Source of the DNA: Chrysochromulina tobinii
Taxonomy: Eukaryota; Haptophyta; Prymnesiales; Chrysochromulinaceae
DNA length: 28,855 nt
NCBI GenBank assembly: GCA_001275005.1
Contig: JWZX01003154.1
Location: 1-28,855, forward strand
Reading direction: 5' to 3'
Positions within the stretch are counted from its first letter, which is position 1. Every line of letters starts with the position of its first letter. The translations under genes were made by a program, and so were the position numbers. Shown here in pieces: positions 1 to 8,042 of this stretch. The notes under the pieces were generated by a model that saw nothing but the letters and a program-made list of their open reading frames with translations, was not told where the DNA came from and did no database searches.

Positions 1-1676
1 TGACGCGCGCGTGGTGCTTGTTCGAGCTCGTCAAGGCGCTCGCCAAGGGCGCGACGCTGCACGTGGTGCTCGCGCCCGCGGACGTGGATGGCTTCGAGGA
101 GCTGCTGACGAGGCGCTTTGGCGAGATTGCGGGCATCGTGGCGGGCATCGACGCGGCCGACGCGCAGATCACCATGGTCGAGGATCGCGACTACATCCTG
201 GCCGAGGTGGCGCAGCTCGAGGGCGGCATCGGCGCGGTGACGGCGACGGTGTGCGCGTCGCTTTGCGAGTGGCTCGCGGCGGAGGGCCGCGCGGCGCTGG
301 CGCGCATGCCGCGCGAGGAGCGGGCGACGTCGGCGCTGCAGGATCGGCTGGGGAGGCTGCTGCAGGCCCAGGGCAAGCTCGACGAGGCGGGCGTGCTGCT
401 CCGCGAGGCGCTCGAGGCGATGCGTGCGACGCTCGGCGATCGGCATCCGCACACCCTCGTCTCGATGGATAATCTGGGGGAGCTGCTGCACGACCAGGGC
501 CAGCTCGACGAGGCGGGCGTGCTGTACCGCGAGGCGCTCGAGGCGAGCCGTGCGACGCTCGGCGACCGGCATCCGGACACACTCGAATCGATTGGTAATC
601 TGGGGTCGCTGCTGCACGACCAGGGCAAGCTCGACGAGGCGGGCGTGCTGCTCCGCGAGGCGCTCGAGGCGAGCCGTGCGACGCTCGGCGATCGTCATCC
701 GGACACCCTCCGCTCGATTAATAATCTGGGGTCGCTGCTGCACGACCAGGGCAAGCTCGACGAGGCGAGCGTGCTGTATCGCGAGGCGCTCGAGGCGAGC
801 CGTGCGACGCTCGGCGATCGGCATCCGGACACACTCACCTCGATTAATAATCTGGGGTTGCTGCTGCTGGCCCAGGGCCAGCTCGACGAGGCGAGCGTGC
901 TGTACCGCGAGGACCTCGAGGCAAGCCGTGTGACGCTCGGCGATCGGCATCCGGACACCCTCACCTCGATTGGTAATCTGGGGGTGCTGCTGCATAACCA
1001 GGGCAAGCTCGACGAGGCGGGCGTGCTGCTCCGCGAGGCGCTCGAGGCGAAGCGTGCCACGCTCGGCGATCGGCATCCGAGCACCCTCGTCTCCATTAGT
1101 AATCTGGGGGGGCTGCTGCAGGCCCAGGGCCAGCTCGACGAGGCAGGCGTGCTGTACCGCGAGGACCTCGAGGCGAGCCGTGCGACGCTCGGCGATCGTC
1201 ATCCAGATACCCTCATCTCCATCGCCTATCTCGGGCGGCTCCTGCACGACCAGGGCCGGCTGGGCGAGGCCGAGACCTTGCTCCTCGAAGCACACAACGG
1301 CTGCGCCGCGACGCTCGCAGAGGGCCAGCGCACCCGGCTGCGCTCGCAAGCCTGGCTCGCAGACGTGCGCCGCGCGCAAGGCCGCATCGAGAGCGCCCGC
1401 GCGCTCGTGGATGCGCGCGTGCTCAGCACGGCGCGTGCGGCGCTGGGCCCGACGGTGGACACGACGCTGATGCTCGAGGCCGTCCACGCCCGGCTCGAGT
1501 GCGCGGCAGGCGGAGGGCTCAGCCCGCTGCAAGCGGCCCTCGAGCGCATGTGGACCGTCCTCGGGCCGGAGCACCCTGAGACGCGCCGCTGCGCGGTGGC
1601 GCTCTCGCAGGAGGAAGAGGCTGCCAGCCGTGCCAGGTCCCTGCATGGACACTTCCTGACGAAATGGACTGAGTGA
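1..1676 (+). CDS. Kinesin-light-chain-like TPR repeat protein, 5' truncated by window edge
   Basis: The reading frame is already open at base 3, so the true start lies outside the window. The visible protein starts T-R-A-W-C-L-F-E-L. An 'LTRAWCLFE' segment followed by an 'EDRDYI' segment is, as I recall, the usual N-terminal module of algal and protist TPR proteins of this kind. From about residue 112 (counted from base 18) come eight 42-residue repeats of the TPR_10/TPR_12 kinesin-light-chain type, with the pattern LGxLLxxQGxLDEAxVLxREALEAxRATLGDRHPxTLxSIxN. A further helical tail follows and ends at TGA 1674-1676. Such proteins are usually protein-binding scaffolds; no catalytic motif is visible. 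The repeats are almost identical at DNA level, so copy number probably changes by recombination. Family assignment is firm; the cellular partner is unknown. Confidence 0.85.
   Translation, partial: TRAWCLFELVKALAKGATLHVVLAPADVDGFEELLTRRFGEIAGIVAGIDAADAQITMVEDRDYILAEVAQLEGGIGAVTATVCASLCEWLAAEGRAALARMPREERATSALQDRLGRLLQAQGKLDEAGVLLREALEAMRATLGDRHPHTLVSMDNLGELLHDQGQLDEAGVLYREALEASRATLGDRHPDTLESIGNLGSLLHDQGKLDEAGVLLREALEASRATLGDRHPDTLRSINNLGSLLHDQGKLDEASVLYREALEASRATLGDRHPDTLTSINNLGLLLLAQGQLDEASVLYREDLEASRVTLGDRHPDTLTSIGNLGVLLHNQGKLDEAGVLLREALEAKRATLGDRHPSTLVSISNLGGLLQAQGQLDEAGVLYREDLEASRATLGDRHPDTLISIAYLGRLLHDQGRLGEAETLLLEAHNGCAATLAEGQRTRLRSQAWLADVRRAQGRIESARALVDARVLSTARAALGPTVDTTLMLEAVHARLECAAGGGLSPLQAALERMWTVLGPEHPETRRCAVALSQEEEAASRARSLHGHFLTKWTE
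351..1358 (+). repeat. Eight tandem 126-bp TPR-coding repeats
   Basis: Unit starts at 351, 477, 603, 729, 855, 981, 1107 and 1233. Units 2 to 7 differ at only a few positions each, while the first and last are more diverged, the usual pattern for an array that expands and contracts in its middle. The period is exactly three times 42, so the frame is kept. Confidence 0.9.
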
Positions 1677-1857
1677 GCACAGAGCTGATGATGAGGCATG
1701 AAAGGGTGACTGCATGGAGGGTCTGTATACGGTCGGGCTCGGTGTGTAGAGGTACATGAGAGCGCGTGAGAACGCCCTGTGGAAAGGCAAGGGGCTGGGA
1801 AAGGTCAGCTTATAGAGCTTCCGCGTCGGGTCGCCGTCGACGCCCTTCCTCGCCACG

Positions 1858-2882
1858 ATGAACACCCGCGCCTCTTCGAAGCGCGGTGCCATCGAGCCCG
1901 CCAAGCGCCAGGCATCGAAGCGCGCTCGACCTGCTTCCTGGGAGGAAGTGCGCGCCAACCAAACTTCATCGGATGACGACAGCGACGACGGCTCGGGCGC
2001 AGACGAGCTCGAGCTCCGGCTCTTCCTGGCGAAGACGATGCGCGCCGATCTTTGGCCACTTTCGCAGACCCCGCCCGCGCGGTCCGTCGCCCTCGACCGA
2101 GCTGGGCCCTGGGGCGCAGCCGCGAGCGGCGTCGTCATCCAGGACTGTGAAGAGAGCGCCAAAGGCAAGGGCGTCTTTGTCACGAGACCCATCGGCAGTG
2201 GATCCTTCGTCGGTCTGTATGTCGGCGAGGTCTGCACGCAGAGGATGCGCAACCTGCGCCACTACGACCGCCAAGGCCTCCATGCACCCACGGTGTACGA
2301 GCAACGAGATCTCGATGCTCGCATGGCACGACTGGACTCGCTCTCGGCCGACCAAGGAAAGCCAGCCGGTGGCTCACACAACGGCGGCGCGTACGTCTTC
2401 AGCCTGCTGCCCGAGGCGAGCGAGGCCGTCGAAAAGCACCTCGAAACGGCTGCGAATGACGAACTCCTCAGCTGCATCGACGCGGAGGACCCTTCGCGGT
2501 CGTCGTGGGGACGGTACACTGATGACCACTGATGAGCTCTGATTGCCTCCCTCATCAGGCGGGCGACGCACTTTGGGTCCCTACATGAACTGATGACCAC
2601 TGATGGCCACTGATGAGCACTGATTGTCACTGATGAGCACTGACGACCACCGATTGCGATGGCTGACCACTGAGAGCTTCCCTCATCAGGTACATCAACC
2701 ACGCGCCCGCGCACAGCACGAGATGCAACCTCGCCCCGAGGGTGGACTTTGGGAGGCAGCTCGTCTGGTTCGAAGCGAGCCGCGACATTGCCGTTGGCGA
2801 GGAGCTCAGCTTTGACTACGGGCCGGACTACAACGTGCCCTGGGCCGGCTCGGCCTCGGCCTCTCTCGTGACCGTTGCCTAG
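1858..2882 (+). CDS. SET-domain lysine methyltransferase (2 exons: 1858-2513, 2690-2882)
   Basis: Splicing 1858-2513 to 2690-2882 gives a 282-residue protein ending at TAG 2880-2882. The N-terminus (1-50) is basic, then acidic and serine-rich, consistent with a nuclear protein. The SET domain starts near residue 100 with SAKGKGVFVTR followed by SGSFVGLYVGE. It continues to RYINHAP (219-225), which corresponds to the family motif RFxNHSCxPN, and ELSFDYGPDY (258-267), which corresponds to ELTYDYG. These parts bind S-adenosylmethionine and hold the catalytic tyrosine. The splice junction falls inside the RYINH motif (cg|g), and joining the exons there restores it, which supports the intron call. 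No post-SET cysteine cluster is visible and the insert between the two halves is short. The usual NHS is NHA here. Substrate, histone or other, cannot be told from the sequence. The start at 1858 is the first ATG of the open frame. Confidence 0.8.
2514..2689 (+). other. Intron of the SET gene, CTGATGA-repeat type
   Basis: 176 nt, GT at 2514 and AG at 2688-2689. The body is a run of roughly 10-nt units of the type ACTGATGACC / ACTGATGAGC / ACTGATTGTC. The 3' end is CCCTCATCAG. An identical internal copy of that 3' end sits at 2550-2558, and just after it the segment TACATGAAC (about 2582-2590) resembles the start of exon 2 (TACATCAAC). The intron begins GTACA and the next exon also begins GTACA. 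Confidence 0.8.
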
Positions 2883-3248
2883 TAAGCTAGAGTATGGTAG
2901 TAGGGAGCCGTGCTTTTCCCTCGACATACCGCGTGACAGCTAAGTCTAGCCCGTACGTACGTACTTTTTGGCCTAGCCTCGGGCTCTCTCACGTGCATTC
3001 GGCTCTCGTGACGCCGTTGGATGGATGCCCGGTTCCGGCCTTCCGCCAATGATTGGGTTCCGTTGCACAATTGTTCCGGCTTCCGCTGTGACATTAAACC
3101 ACACGTTTCAGCAGAACTAAGTGATTGACACACATAAGGGCTAAGATGGGGAGCTTACTAAAACTCGTGTCGTGTGTATAATTTAGGTGAGCGGGCACCT
3201 AGCCGAGCGAACTCAAGACTAATGACTGCCCTTCAACCTTTCGTGGGC
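2883..3248. other. Convergent intergenic region, no gene seen
   Basis: 366 bp between the SET gene stop and the stop of the minus-strand kinase-like gene, lower in GC than its surroundings. It should hold both 3' UTRs. I see no coding signal or stable structure. Confidence 0.6.
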
Positions 3249-3830
3249 TTAGCTGAGGAGCCATCCGCCCAGCACGACCGCCGCGATAGCGAGGTTGTCA
3301 AACTCGCCGCCCAGCGCTTCGGCCACCGCCGCGAGCGCGGAAAGTCGCAGCCGAGCGAACGTCGACAAGTCGAAGGTGATGGAGAGGAAGGTGAAGATGA
3401 AGACGGCCGCGGTGCCAGCGACCGTCTTGCTGCCGTACCATGCTGGGTTGTAGGAGGGCCCCAGGAGCTGTGAGCACGCCTTTCCGACCACGGCACCAGC
3501 GGGGTCGGCAAAAAAGAGCGGCGCCAGTACAGAAGGCGGCAGCTCGAGGAAAAACCACGCAGAGACCAGGCAGAGGTAGACGGTGATCCCTACGTCTCGG
3601 GGCCGCGAGAAGCGGAATGGGGGCAGCGGCGAGAGGTTCCACGTCATCGCAATCGAGCTGCCGGCGACGAGCCACACAAATACCCTGGCGGGCAAGCTCC
3701 TGGAATTGAGCAGCATGATGCCGAGTCCGCAGCCTGCGTGGCACAGTTTCCGAGCCACGAAATTGTTGAGCGGTCCCAGCTCGAGTACCACGATCCAGAT
3801 CACGATCGAGAGCATGATGATGGAATCCAT
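3249..3830 (-). CDS. Phytol/dolichol kinase-type (VTE5/SEC59/CdsA-related) integral membrane protein
   Basis: 193 residues, ATG at 3830, TAA at 3249. Family landmarks appear in order: R-K-L-C-H (residues 27-31) matches the RKxxH motif of phytol and dolichol kinases. RDVGITVYL comes near residue 78. ADPAGAVVGKACSQ near 109 matches the Asp-containing nucleotide-binding loop. YGSKTVAGTAAVF matches the G-x-K-T-x-x-G segment, and EALGGEFDNLAIA matches the C-terminal ExxxxxxxDNL motif. Between them are hydrophobic segments suited to membrane spans. These enzymes use CTP to phosphorylate a polyprenol; phytol kinase salvages phytol for tocopherol in plastids. The protein is shorter than typical plant enzymes (about 300 residues) and lacks the first membrane spans and any targeting sequence, so an upstream exon may exist. 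An in-frame stop lies about 20 nt upstream of the ATG. The exact substrate (phytol, farnesol or dolichol) is open. Confidence 0.72.
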   Translation of the reverse strand: MDSIIMLSIVIWIVVLELGPLNNFVARKLCHAGCGLGIMLLNSRSLPARVFVWLVAGSSIAMTWNLSPLPPFRFSRPRDVGITVYLCLVSAWFFLELPPSVLAPLFFADPAGAVVGKACSQLLGPSYNPAWYGSKTVAGTAAVFIFTFLSITFDLSTFARLRLSALAAVAEALGGEFDNLAIAAVVLGGWLLS

Positions 3831-4124
3831 GACACAACAGCCGCGTAAGCTCGTTCACTGCGCAAGTGCCGAAGCCAAGCTGGGTGTTTGAGCAAGCAAG
3901 CCAGCAGGGAGGGACCAAAAGCTCGCGCCCTACGCGGCAAAAATACCCGGTACAGTTTGTCGAAGCGTCGCAGACGGCCGATCCTCACGACACCCCAAAC
4001 CCATGGATACTAACCTATTTGGTCTTGTGCGCGCGTTCTGGGAGACGAAACTGGCGACGATAGAAAGGAACGCCTCTTGACCCGCTGTGCCGGAAATCCA
4101 GCGGCGGTCCGCCCGGTCTTGCCG
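3831..4124. promoter_or_regulatory. Shared upstream region of the kinase-like gene and MAT1
   Basis: About 294 bp between two divergent start codons, so it must contain both promoters and 5' UTRs. I see no TATA box. It could also hide a first exon for either protein, since both look short at the N-terminus. Confidence 0.4.
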
Positions 4125-5160
4125 ATGGACCGCGTGCTCGAATTCGACCGCGATTACCGAAGACAGGTGCGCCGAGCATACTACCTGCTGCCTGAGGACT
4201 TTGCGAGCGCGCGCGAATACAACGACTACCTCGAGGAGTTTGAGGATCTCGTCGAAGAATTCATCAAGGAGGAGACAAGGCCGATGGCGCGACAGAAGCT
4301 CGACCGGCTGCGGATTCAGTGGGCGACACAGACGGCGCGCAACCTGGCCACGTACGACGGCGCGCGCATGCAACGCGCGGACGCGATCGAGCACGATCGT
4401 CTCGCGCAGGCTCGCGCCGCCCAGGAGCGCCGACTTGCCGAGGCCGAGGAGCAGCGATTGAAGGTTGAGAAGCGCAACGCGCTGCAGCAGGGCATCAGCG
4501 CCGGCAAGACGTCGGTGGAGCAGGCGCGCGCCGACCTGCGCGCGCATGCAGCCGCTTTCGCGGGCGACGCCGCAGCCAGGGCGGCCGCAGGCGTGCCACC
4601 GACTGCGTCCGGAGCGGCCGCGCAGCATGAGCAGCAGCAGCAGCAGCAGCAGCGCCGAGGAGAAGCCAGTGGCACGTACGTGCCCGCGGCGCCTGCCGGC
4701 AGCGCACGCGGCGCCAGCGGCGCGCCCATGCTCGTTCAGCCACTCGACCCGGCCGCGGCCAAAGCGGTGGAAGCGAGAGTACCTTCATTGATGGTACGCT
4801 CCCTGATGACCCCTGATTGCCATGAGTGTCCCTTGAGTGCATTTGAGTACCTTCCTTGATGGTACGCTCCCTGATGACCCCTGATTGCCCTGAGTGTCCC
4901 TTGATTTCATAATTGCCTCCCTCATCAGGTACGCTCCCTCCTGGCGAGCACGGAAGCGTACGAGGCGGACGCGGGCGCCCTGCAGCGTGTACGCAAGGCG
5001 GGCGGGTACGATGCGGACTTCTCCTCCGGATCTAGCGTGGATGTGCATGCAAGTGCTCACCACGGCGCCCTCCCTTCCCCACAGGTACGATGCGGACTTG
5101 TGGCGCGTACGCTACCGGATCGAGGCGGGGCTCTTGAGGCATCCAGCCGCGGTCTTGTGA
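4125..5160 (+). CDS. MNAT1: CDK-activating kinase assembly factor MAT1 (3 exons), RING not visible
   Basis: Exons 4125-4778, 4929-5005 and 5085-5160 join to a 268-residue protein ending at TGA 5158-5160. MAT1 holds CDK7-cyclin H together and ties this kinase to TFIIH. Residues 1-60 match the MAT1 core: RVLEFDRDYRRQVRRAYYL, then [22 protein letters not shown], very close to the family's [22 protein letters not shown]. A long charged coiled coil follows (about 60-130), then a low-complexity Ala/Gly/Pro linker with a seven-glutamine run. Exons 2 and 3 restore a MAT1-like C-terminus, RKAGGYDADLWRVRYRIEAGLL, comparable with the AGGY...RAL..GLF end of known MAT1. That match and the agreement of phase support both introns. 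Typical MAT1 has an N-terminal C3HC4 RING of about 50 residues; no such cysteine pattern is found upstream in any frame, so the RING is lost or lies on an undetected exon. Confidence 0.8.
4632..4652 (+). repeat. (CAG)7 run encoding polyglutamine in MAT1
   Basis: Seven perfect CAG codons inside the low-complexity linker. A pure codon run of this kind is a microsatellite and probably length-polymorphic. Confidence 0.9.
4779..4928 (+). other. MAT1 intron 1, 68-bp tandem duplication plus CTGATGA-type repeats
   Basis: 150 nt. A 68-bp unit starting GTACCTTC is present twice (from 4779 and from 4847). Each unit contains GGTACGCTCCCTGATGAC (4793 and 4861). Exon 2 itself begins GTACGCTCCCT at 4929, so the exon start occurs three times in a row. 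The 3' end is CCCTCATCAG, as in the SET intron. Phase 0. Confidence 0.85.
5006..5084 (+). other. MAT1 intron 2, flanked by a 16-nt direct repeat
   Basis: 79 nt. GGTACGATGCGGACTT occurs at the donor (from 5005) and again at the acceptor (from 5084). The intron therefore starts with a copy of the next exon's first 15 bases. The rest of the body is unrelated to the CTGATGA family and ends in a normal pyrimidine-rich CCTTCCCCACAG. Phase 2, and splicing gives the conserved MAT1 tail. Confidence 0.8.
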
Positions 5161-6659
5161 AGTGGCGTCATAGCGGGCTGATTGTGATGCACCGTGGCGT
5201 CATAGCGGGCTGAGCGATGCGCGCGCGCGAAAAGTGCGCGCACTCCATCCCGACTCCGGACCCCGAGATTACCCGAGACGCGAACGCCCTCTGTGTTACA
5301 TGCCGGGCGTACGAGACTCTCGAAGTCTCGAATCGATTCGTGAGGTCCGTCGCGTCGGTTGTCCAGCGTGCCGGGGTCGCGGCAATCCTGGCAATCGACT
5401 TACAATCGGTCATGACGTTTCGCGCGGGCCGGCGGTAGGTCGTTGGGCCACCCTCCCCGCGCCACTGGAGCGCGCCCCCCGGCGTGTAAGGTGCGTATAG
5501 GCGTAAAGTACCCGCGCCGTTTAAACGCCCGGCGAAACCGACCCGGGCGCGCGCAGCGCCCGGGGCATTGCGTTACGTTCGTCGAAACGTTTTCGCTTTT
5601 TCGCTTGGCTATTTGGCCTTTTTGGCGCAGGACGCGTGTCCCGCGCTCACCTCCACGCAGCTGAATTAAGAATTCCGGGCCGAACCGGCAACAGTCTACA
5701 GTAGGACAGCCACGCGGCACGACGCGTGGTGCACGGTATGCTGTATGCCGGAGCCGCTAGGCACTAGGGATTGCGTGAAGGTTACTCCGCGGAGAAAGTG
5801 CGCGCGCATCCGCGACTCGAAACTCTCACTTGCAGGCGCTGCTCTCAATGCTCGCGTCTCCGCTCGCCGGCCTCCCGCGCTCTGCCCTCTGGCTGTCTGG
5901 TTGTGTTCACATGGAGCGCGCATGCACACGCGGAGGCCTGAGCAACGCAGCCCTCTATCTGGCGGTGATCTGGCGGTGATCTCCGGAGGGCCCACGCGCG
6001 GCTCGGCCGTCCGGGCGTCGTATCGGCATCGCGCCCTCGCGGCCGTTACGTCGCGCCCTCGTGACCGCGTTGTCGTCGAATTGCACGTCGGGGCATGATG
6101 GGCATGGACTCGCTCAGGCGCGTCGTTCGACCCCTCCGATCTGCTGCGCCGTCGCCGAGCCTATCGTCTGTGCCGGGTTAGCGCCACACTAGCCTTGCCC
6201 CGATGCATGCAAGCGCTCAAGTCGGCGCCACGAGCCGTACACACATTCGGAGAGGCGCCCGACACACGAGGCCCCACGCGTTCCCCCCCCCCTCTGGTCA
6301 CGAAGACGTCACACCGCCGCACACACTTACGTTCCACAGCCCCCTGTCGGATTCACAGGGTATTCACAGGGGGCGCGCCAGTCCAGGGCGCCGAGTTGAG
6401 CGCGTGCATGCAGCCGAGGCCTCTCGCTCATCATGGCCACATCGGTGGCCCCTATCGTCTCGCCTATCGTCTCCCCACCCCGCCTTTCCTCTCGTCCTCT
6501 CCTACATATTCGTCAAAGGTCCGAATCTGGGCCGCCAGATCGTCGAGCTTCGTCAAGACCCCTGCGGCGGCGTGCCTACATGCCGGTACGCACCTGCGCA
6601 CCTACTCCGTACTGATCACGCAGAAAGGCAGCCGTTGGCCCAGCCGTTGGGCGCCCCGA
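5161..6659. other. 1.5-kb stretch without a supported gene
   Basis: All open frames here are short, have arginine-rich compositions typical of GC-rich shadows, and show no family I recognise. I see no tRNA, 5S or spliceosomal RNA pattern. It contains small inverted repeats, for example GCCCCCTGT (6339-6347) with ACAGGGGGC (6366-6374), and CGAGACT (5312-5318) with AGTCTCG (5324-5330). It also has a tandem TGGCGGTGATC pair near 5960-5980. It may hold a long 3' UTR of the U-box gene. Confidence 0.5.
5162..5213 (+). repeat. 20-bp direct repeat just after the MAT1 stop
   Basis: GTGGCGTCATAGCGGGCTGA occurs at 5162-5181 and 5194-5213 (period 32). It lies in the presumed 3' UTR. No function is evident. 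Confidence 0.85.
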
Positions 6660-7521
6660 CTAATGCCCCTCCTTGGTCTTCTTCATAAGGAAGTCCGGAC
6701 CCTTAGCGATGAAATCCTCAATCATGGAGCGGACTGTACGGTTGGGGCAGAGCTCCGAGGCATCGAGCGGCAGGTTGGTCGACGGGTCCGTCTTCTTATT
6801 CGACAGCCACTCGGTGATGGCATCGTAATCATACGTGACGCCATCTGGGGTCATCGCGGGCTGGCGCATGATGCACCCGGTGATCGGGCAGAGGAAATAG
6901 TCCGGCACATCTAAATCTGTGCGAGGAGCGGCGGCGGGAGCGGAGCGGGCACGGACGCGGTGAGGGAGGGATGAGGGAGTGGTGGCGGATGCGCGCGCCC
7001 GAGCGCCCACGAATGGCGTCGGCAGAGGGAGAGGGCGCAGGGGCAGTGTGCGGGCGGGCCTCGCCGCGCGCGCGCGCTGCCGCTACTGCCAGCGATTATG
7101 GGACGTCGTAGTGGGCACGTGCGTTTGGCGCACCGTCGATCGATTCAGGCACTGCAATCGGCGGCGGCCAGCTCTTCGCATTCCTGCCATTTTCTTGTGT
7201 CGCAGAGTTGGCGTCCACAAGCATCTGCTTGCCCGGGCCCAGTTGAGGTGGGCAGCGCAGCCACACCAGCTGGCCTCCAAGATTGGCCTGGAAACGGTCT
7301 CCGGGCCGCACGTTTACAGGAATGGTGACGGCGTACTTTTGGACGCTGCTCGGGCGCACGGGGATCTGCACATGCAGCGTCGAGCCCGCGGAGCTTCCGT
7401 GGGGCACAATAACCATCGTCAGCTGACCGTCGAGCGAGGCCTGGAACTGCTGGCCGGCACCGATGCCTGGCGGCACAGTGACTGCGAATGTCTGCATCAT
7501 CGAGCCGTTGCGGGATGCCAT
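6660..7521 (-). CDS. U-box E3 ubiquitin ligase with N-terminal PPG-GQ repeat module (2 exons)
   Basis: Exons 7521-7134 and 6916-6660 on the minus strand join to a 214-residue protein. Residues 10-95 hold two copies of a module of the form AVTVPPGIGAGQQFQASLDGQ and AVTIPVNVRPGDRFQANLGGQ, each followed by a second P-G strand. Such modules are common in protist proteins, often beside other domains. Exon 2 encodes a U-box: DVPDYFLCPITGCIM, then MTPDGVTYDYDAITEWL and LPLDASELCPNRTVRSMIEDF, matching the family's core without zinc ligands. U-boxes recruit an E2 enzyme and promote ubiquitin transfer. The intron (7133-6917, 217 nt) is inferred: donor GACG|GTGCGC, acceptor CTCGCACAG|AT, phases agree, and joining gives ESIDDLDVPDYF. 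Without splicing the first part ends at an in-frame stop soon after. An alternative is two separate genes, but the second has no good start. Confidence 0.75.
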
Positions 7522-7607
7522 GAGAGAGTGGGCACGATTGGGATGGGGGACGGCGCGCTTCCAGAGAGGAAGAGAAAAGACCTTCCGCCCTGTTCGCCTT
7601 CTTCCAA

Positions 7608-7635
7608 TCTTTCACACAGACCTTTGTGTGAAAGA
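7608..7635 (-). other. Perfect 11-bp hairpin upstream of the U-box gene
   Basis: TCTTTCACACA (7608-7618) pairs perfectly with TGTGTGAAAGA (7625-7635) around a 6-nt loop. It lies 87 bp upstream of the U-box ATG, probably in its 5' UTR or core promoter, where it could slow scanning ribosomes or bind a protein. Confidence 0.75.
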
Positions 7636-7803
7636 ATGCGTACCGTAAGAACCACCAGGTCACGCCTATCGAATGTGCTCCGGAAGCCAGCAGTGGAGGA
7701 CGGGAGTCGATGGAGATGGCGGAGGGGGATCCATCTAGAGGCGACACGTCATAAATGCTGACATACGTGCCCTCGGAGAACAGGTAGGTGAGAAGTAACG
7801 GGC

Positions 7804-7860
7804 CGATCTCGAGCCGATGAGCGCCACTCTTACGCCGAAGAGGAAATCGGCTCGAGATCG
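7804..7860. other. Perfect 15-bp inverted repeat with 27-nt loop
   Basis: CGATCTCGAGCCGAT (7804-7818) is the exact reverse complement of 7846-7860. It sits between the U-box gene start and the stop of the small protein at 8043, so on the minus strand it would be in the latter's 3' UTR. By chance a perfect 15-bp arm at this spacing is very unlikely. Confidence 0.8.
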
Positions 7861-8042
7861 ACCGTGGCGTCAAGCATAAAAAAGGGATAGGGGAAGAGGA
7901 AGAGGGGAGACATAGACTGAAGAGCTCGAGGCCGGTTGGCGCCGCGTCACGCTCGTTGAGATGACCAACACGAGAGATCAAGCCCTCGCTGCAGTCGCGT
8001 GAGCAACGCGGTAAGGATACCCTTTCTCTCGCGCCGTTCAAA

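Noticed and set aside
351-1358. Regular repeats as a CRISPR-like array
   Set aside because: The units are contiguous 126-bp in-frame coding repeats encoding TPR helices with no spacers.
2514-2689. CTGATGA in the introns as a hammerhead ribozyme core
   Set aside because: The hammerhead core also needs a GAAA strand and a cleavable NUH site joined by stems; no GAAA follows the CTGATGA words in these introns.
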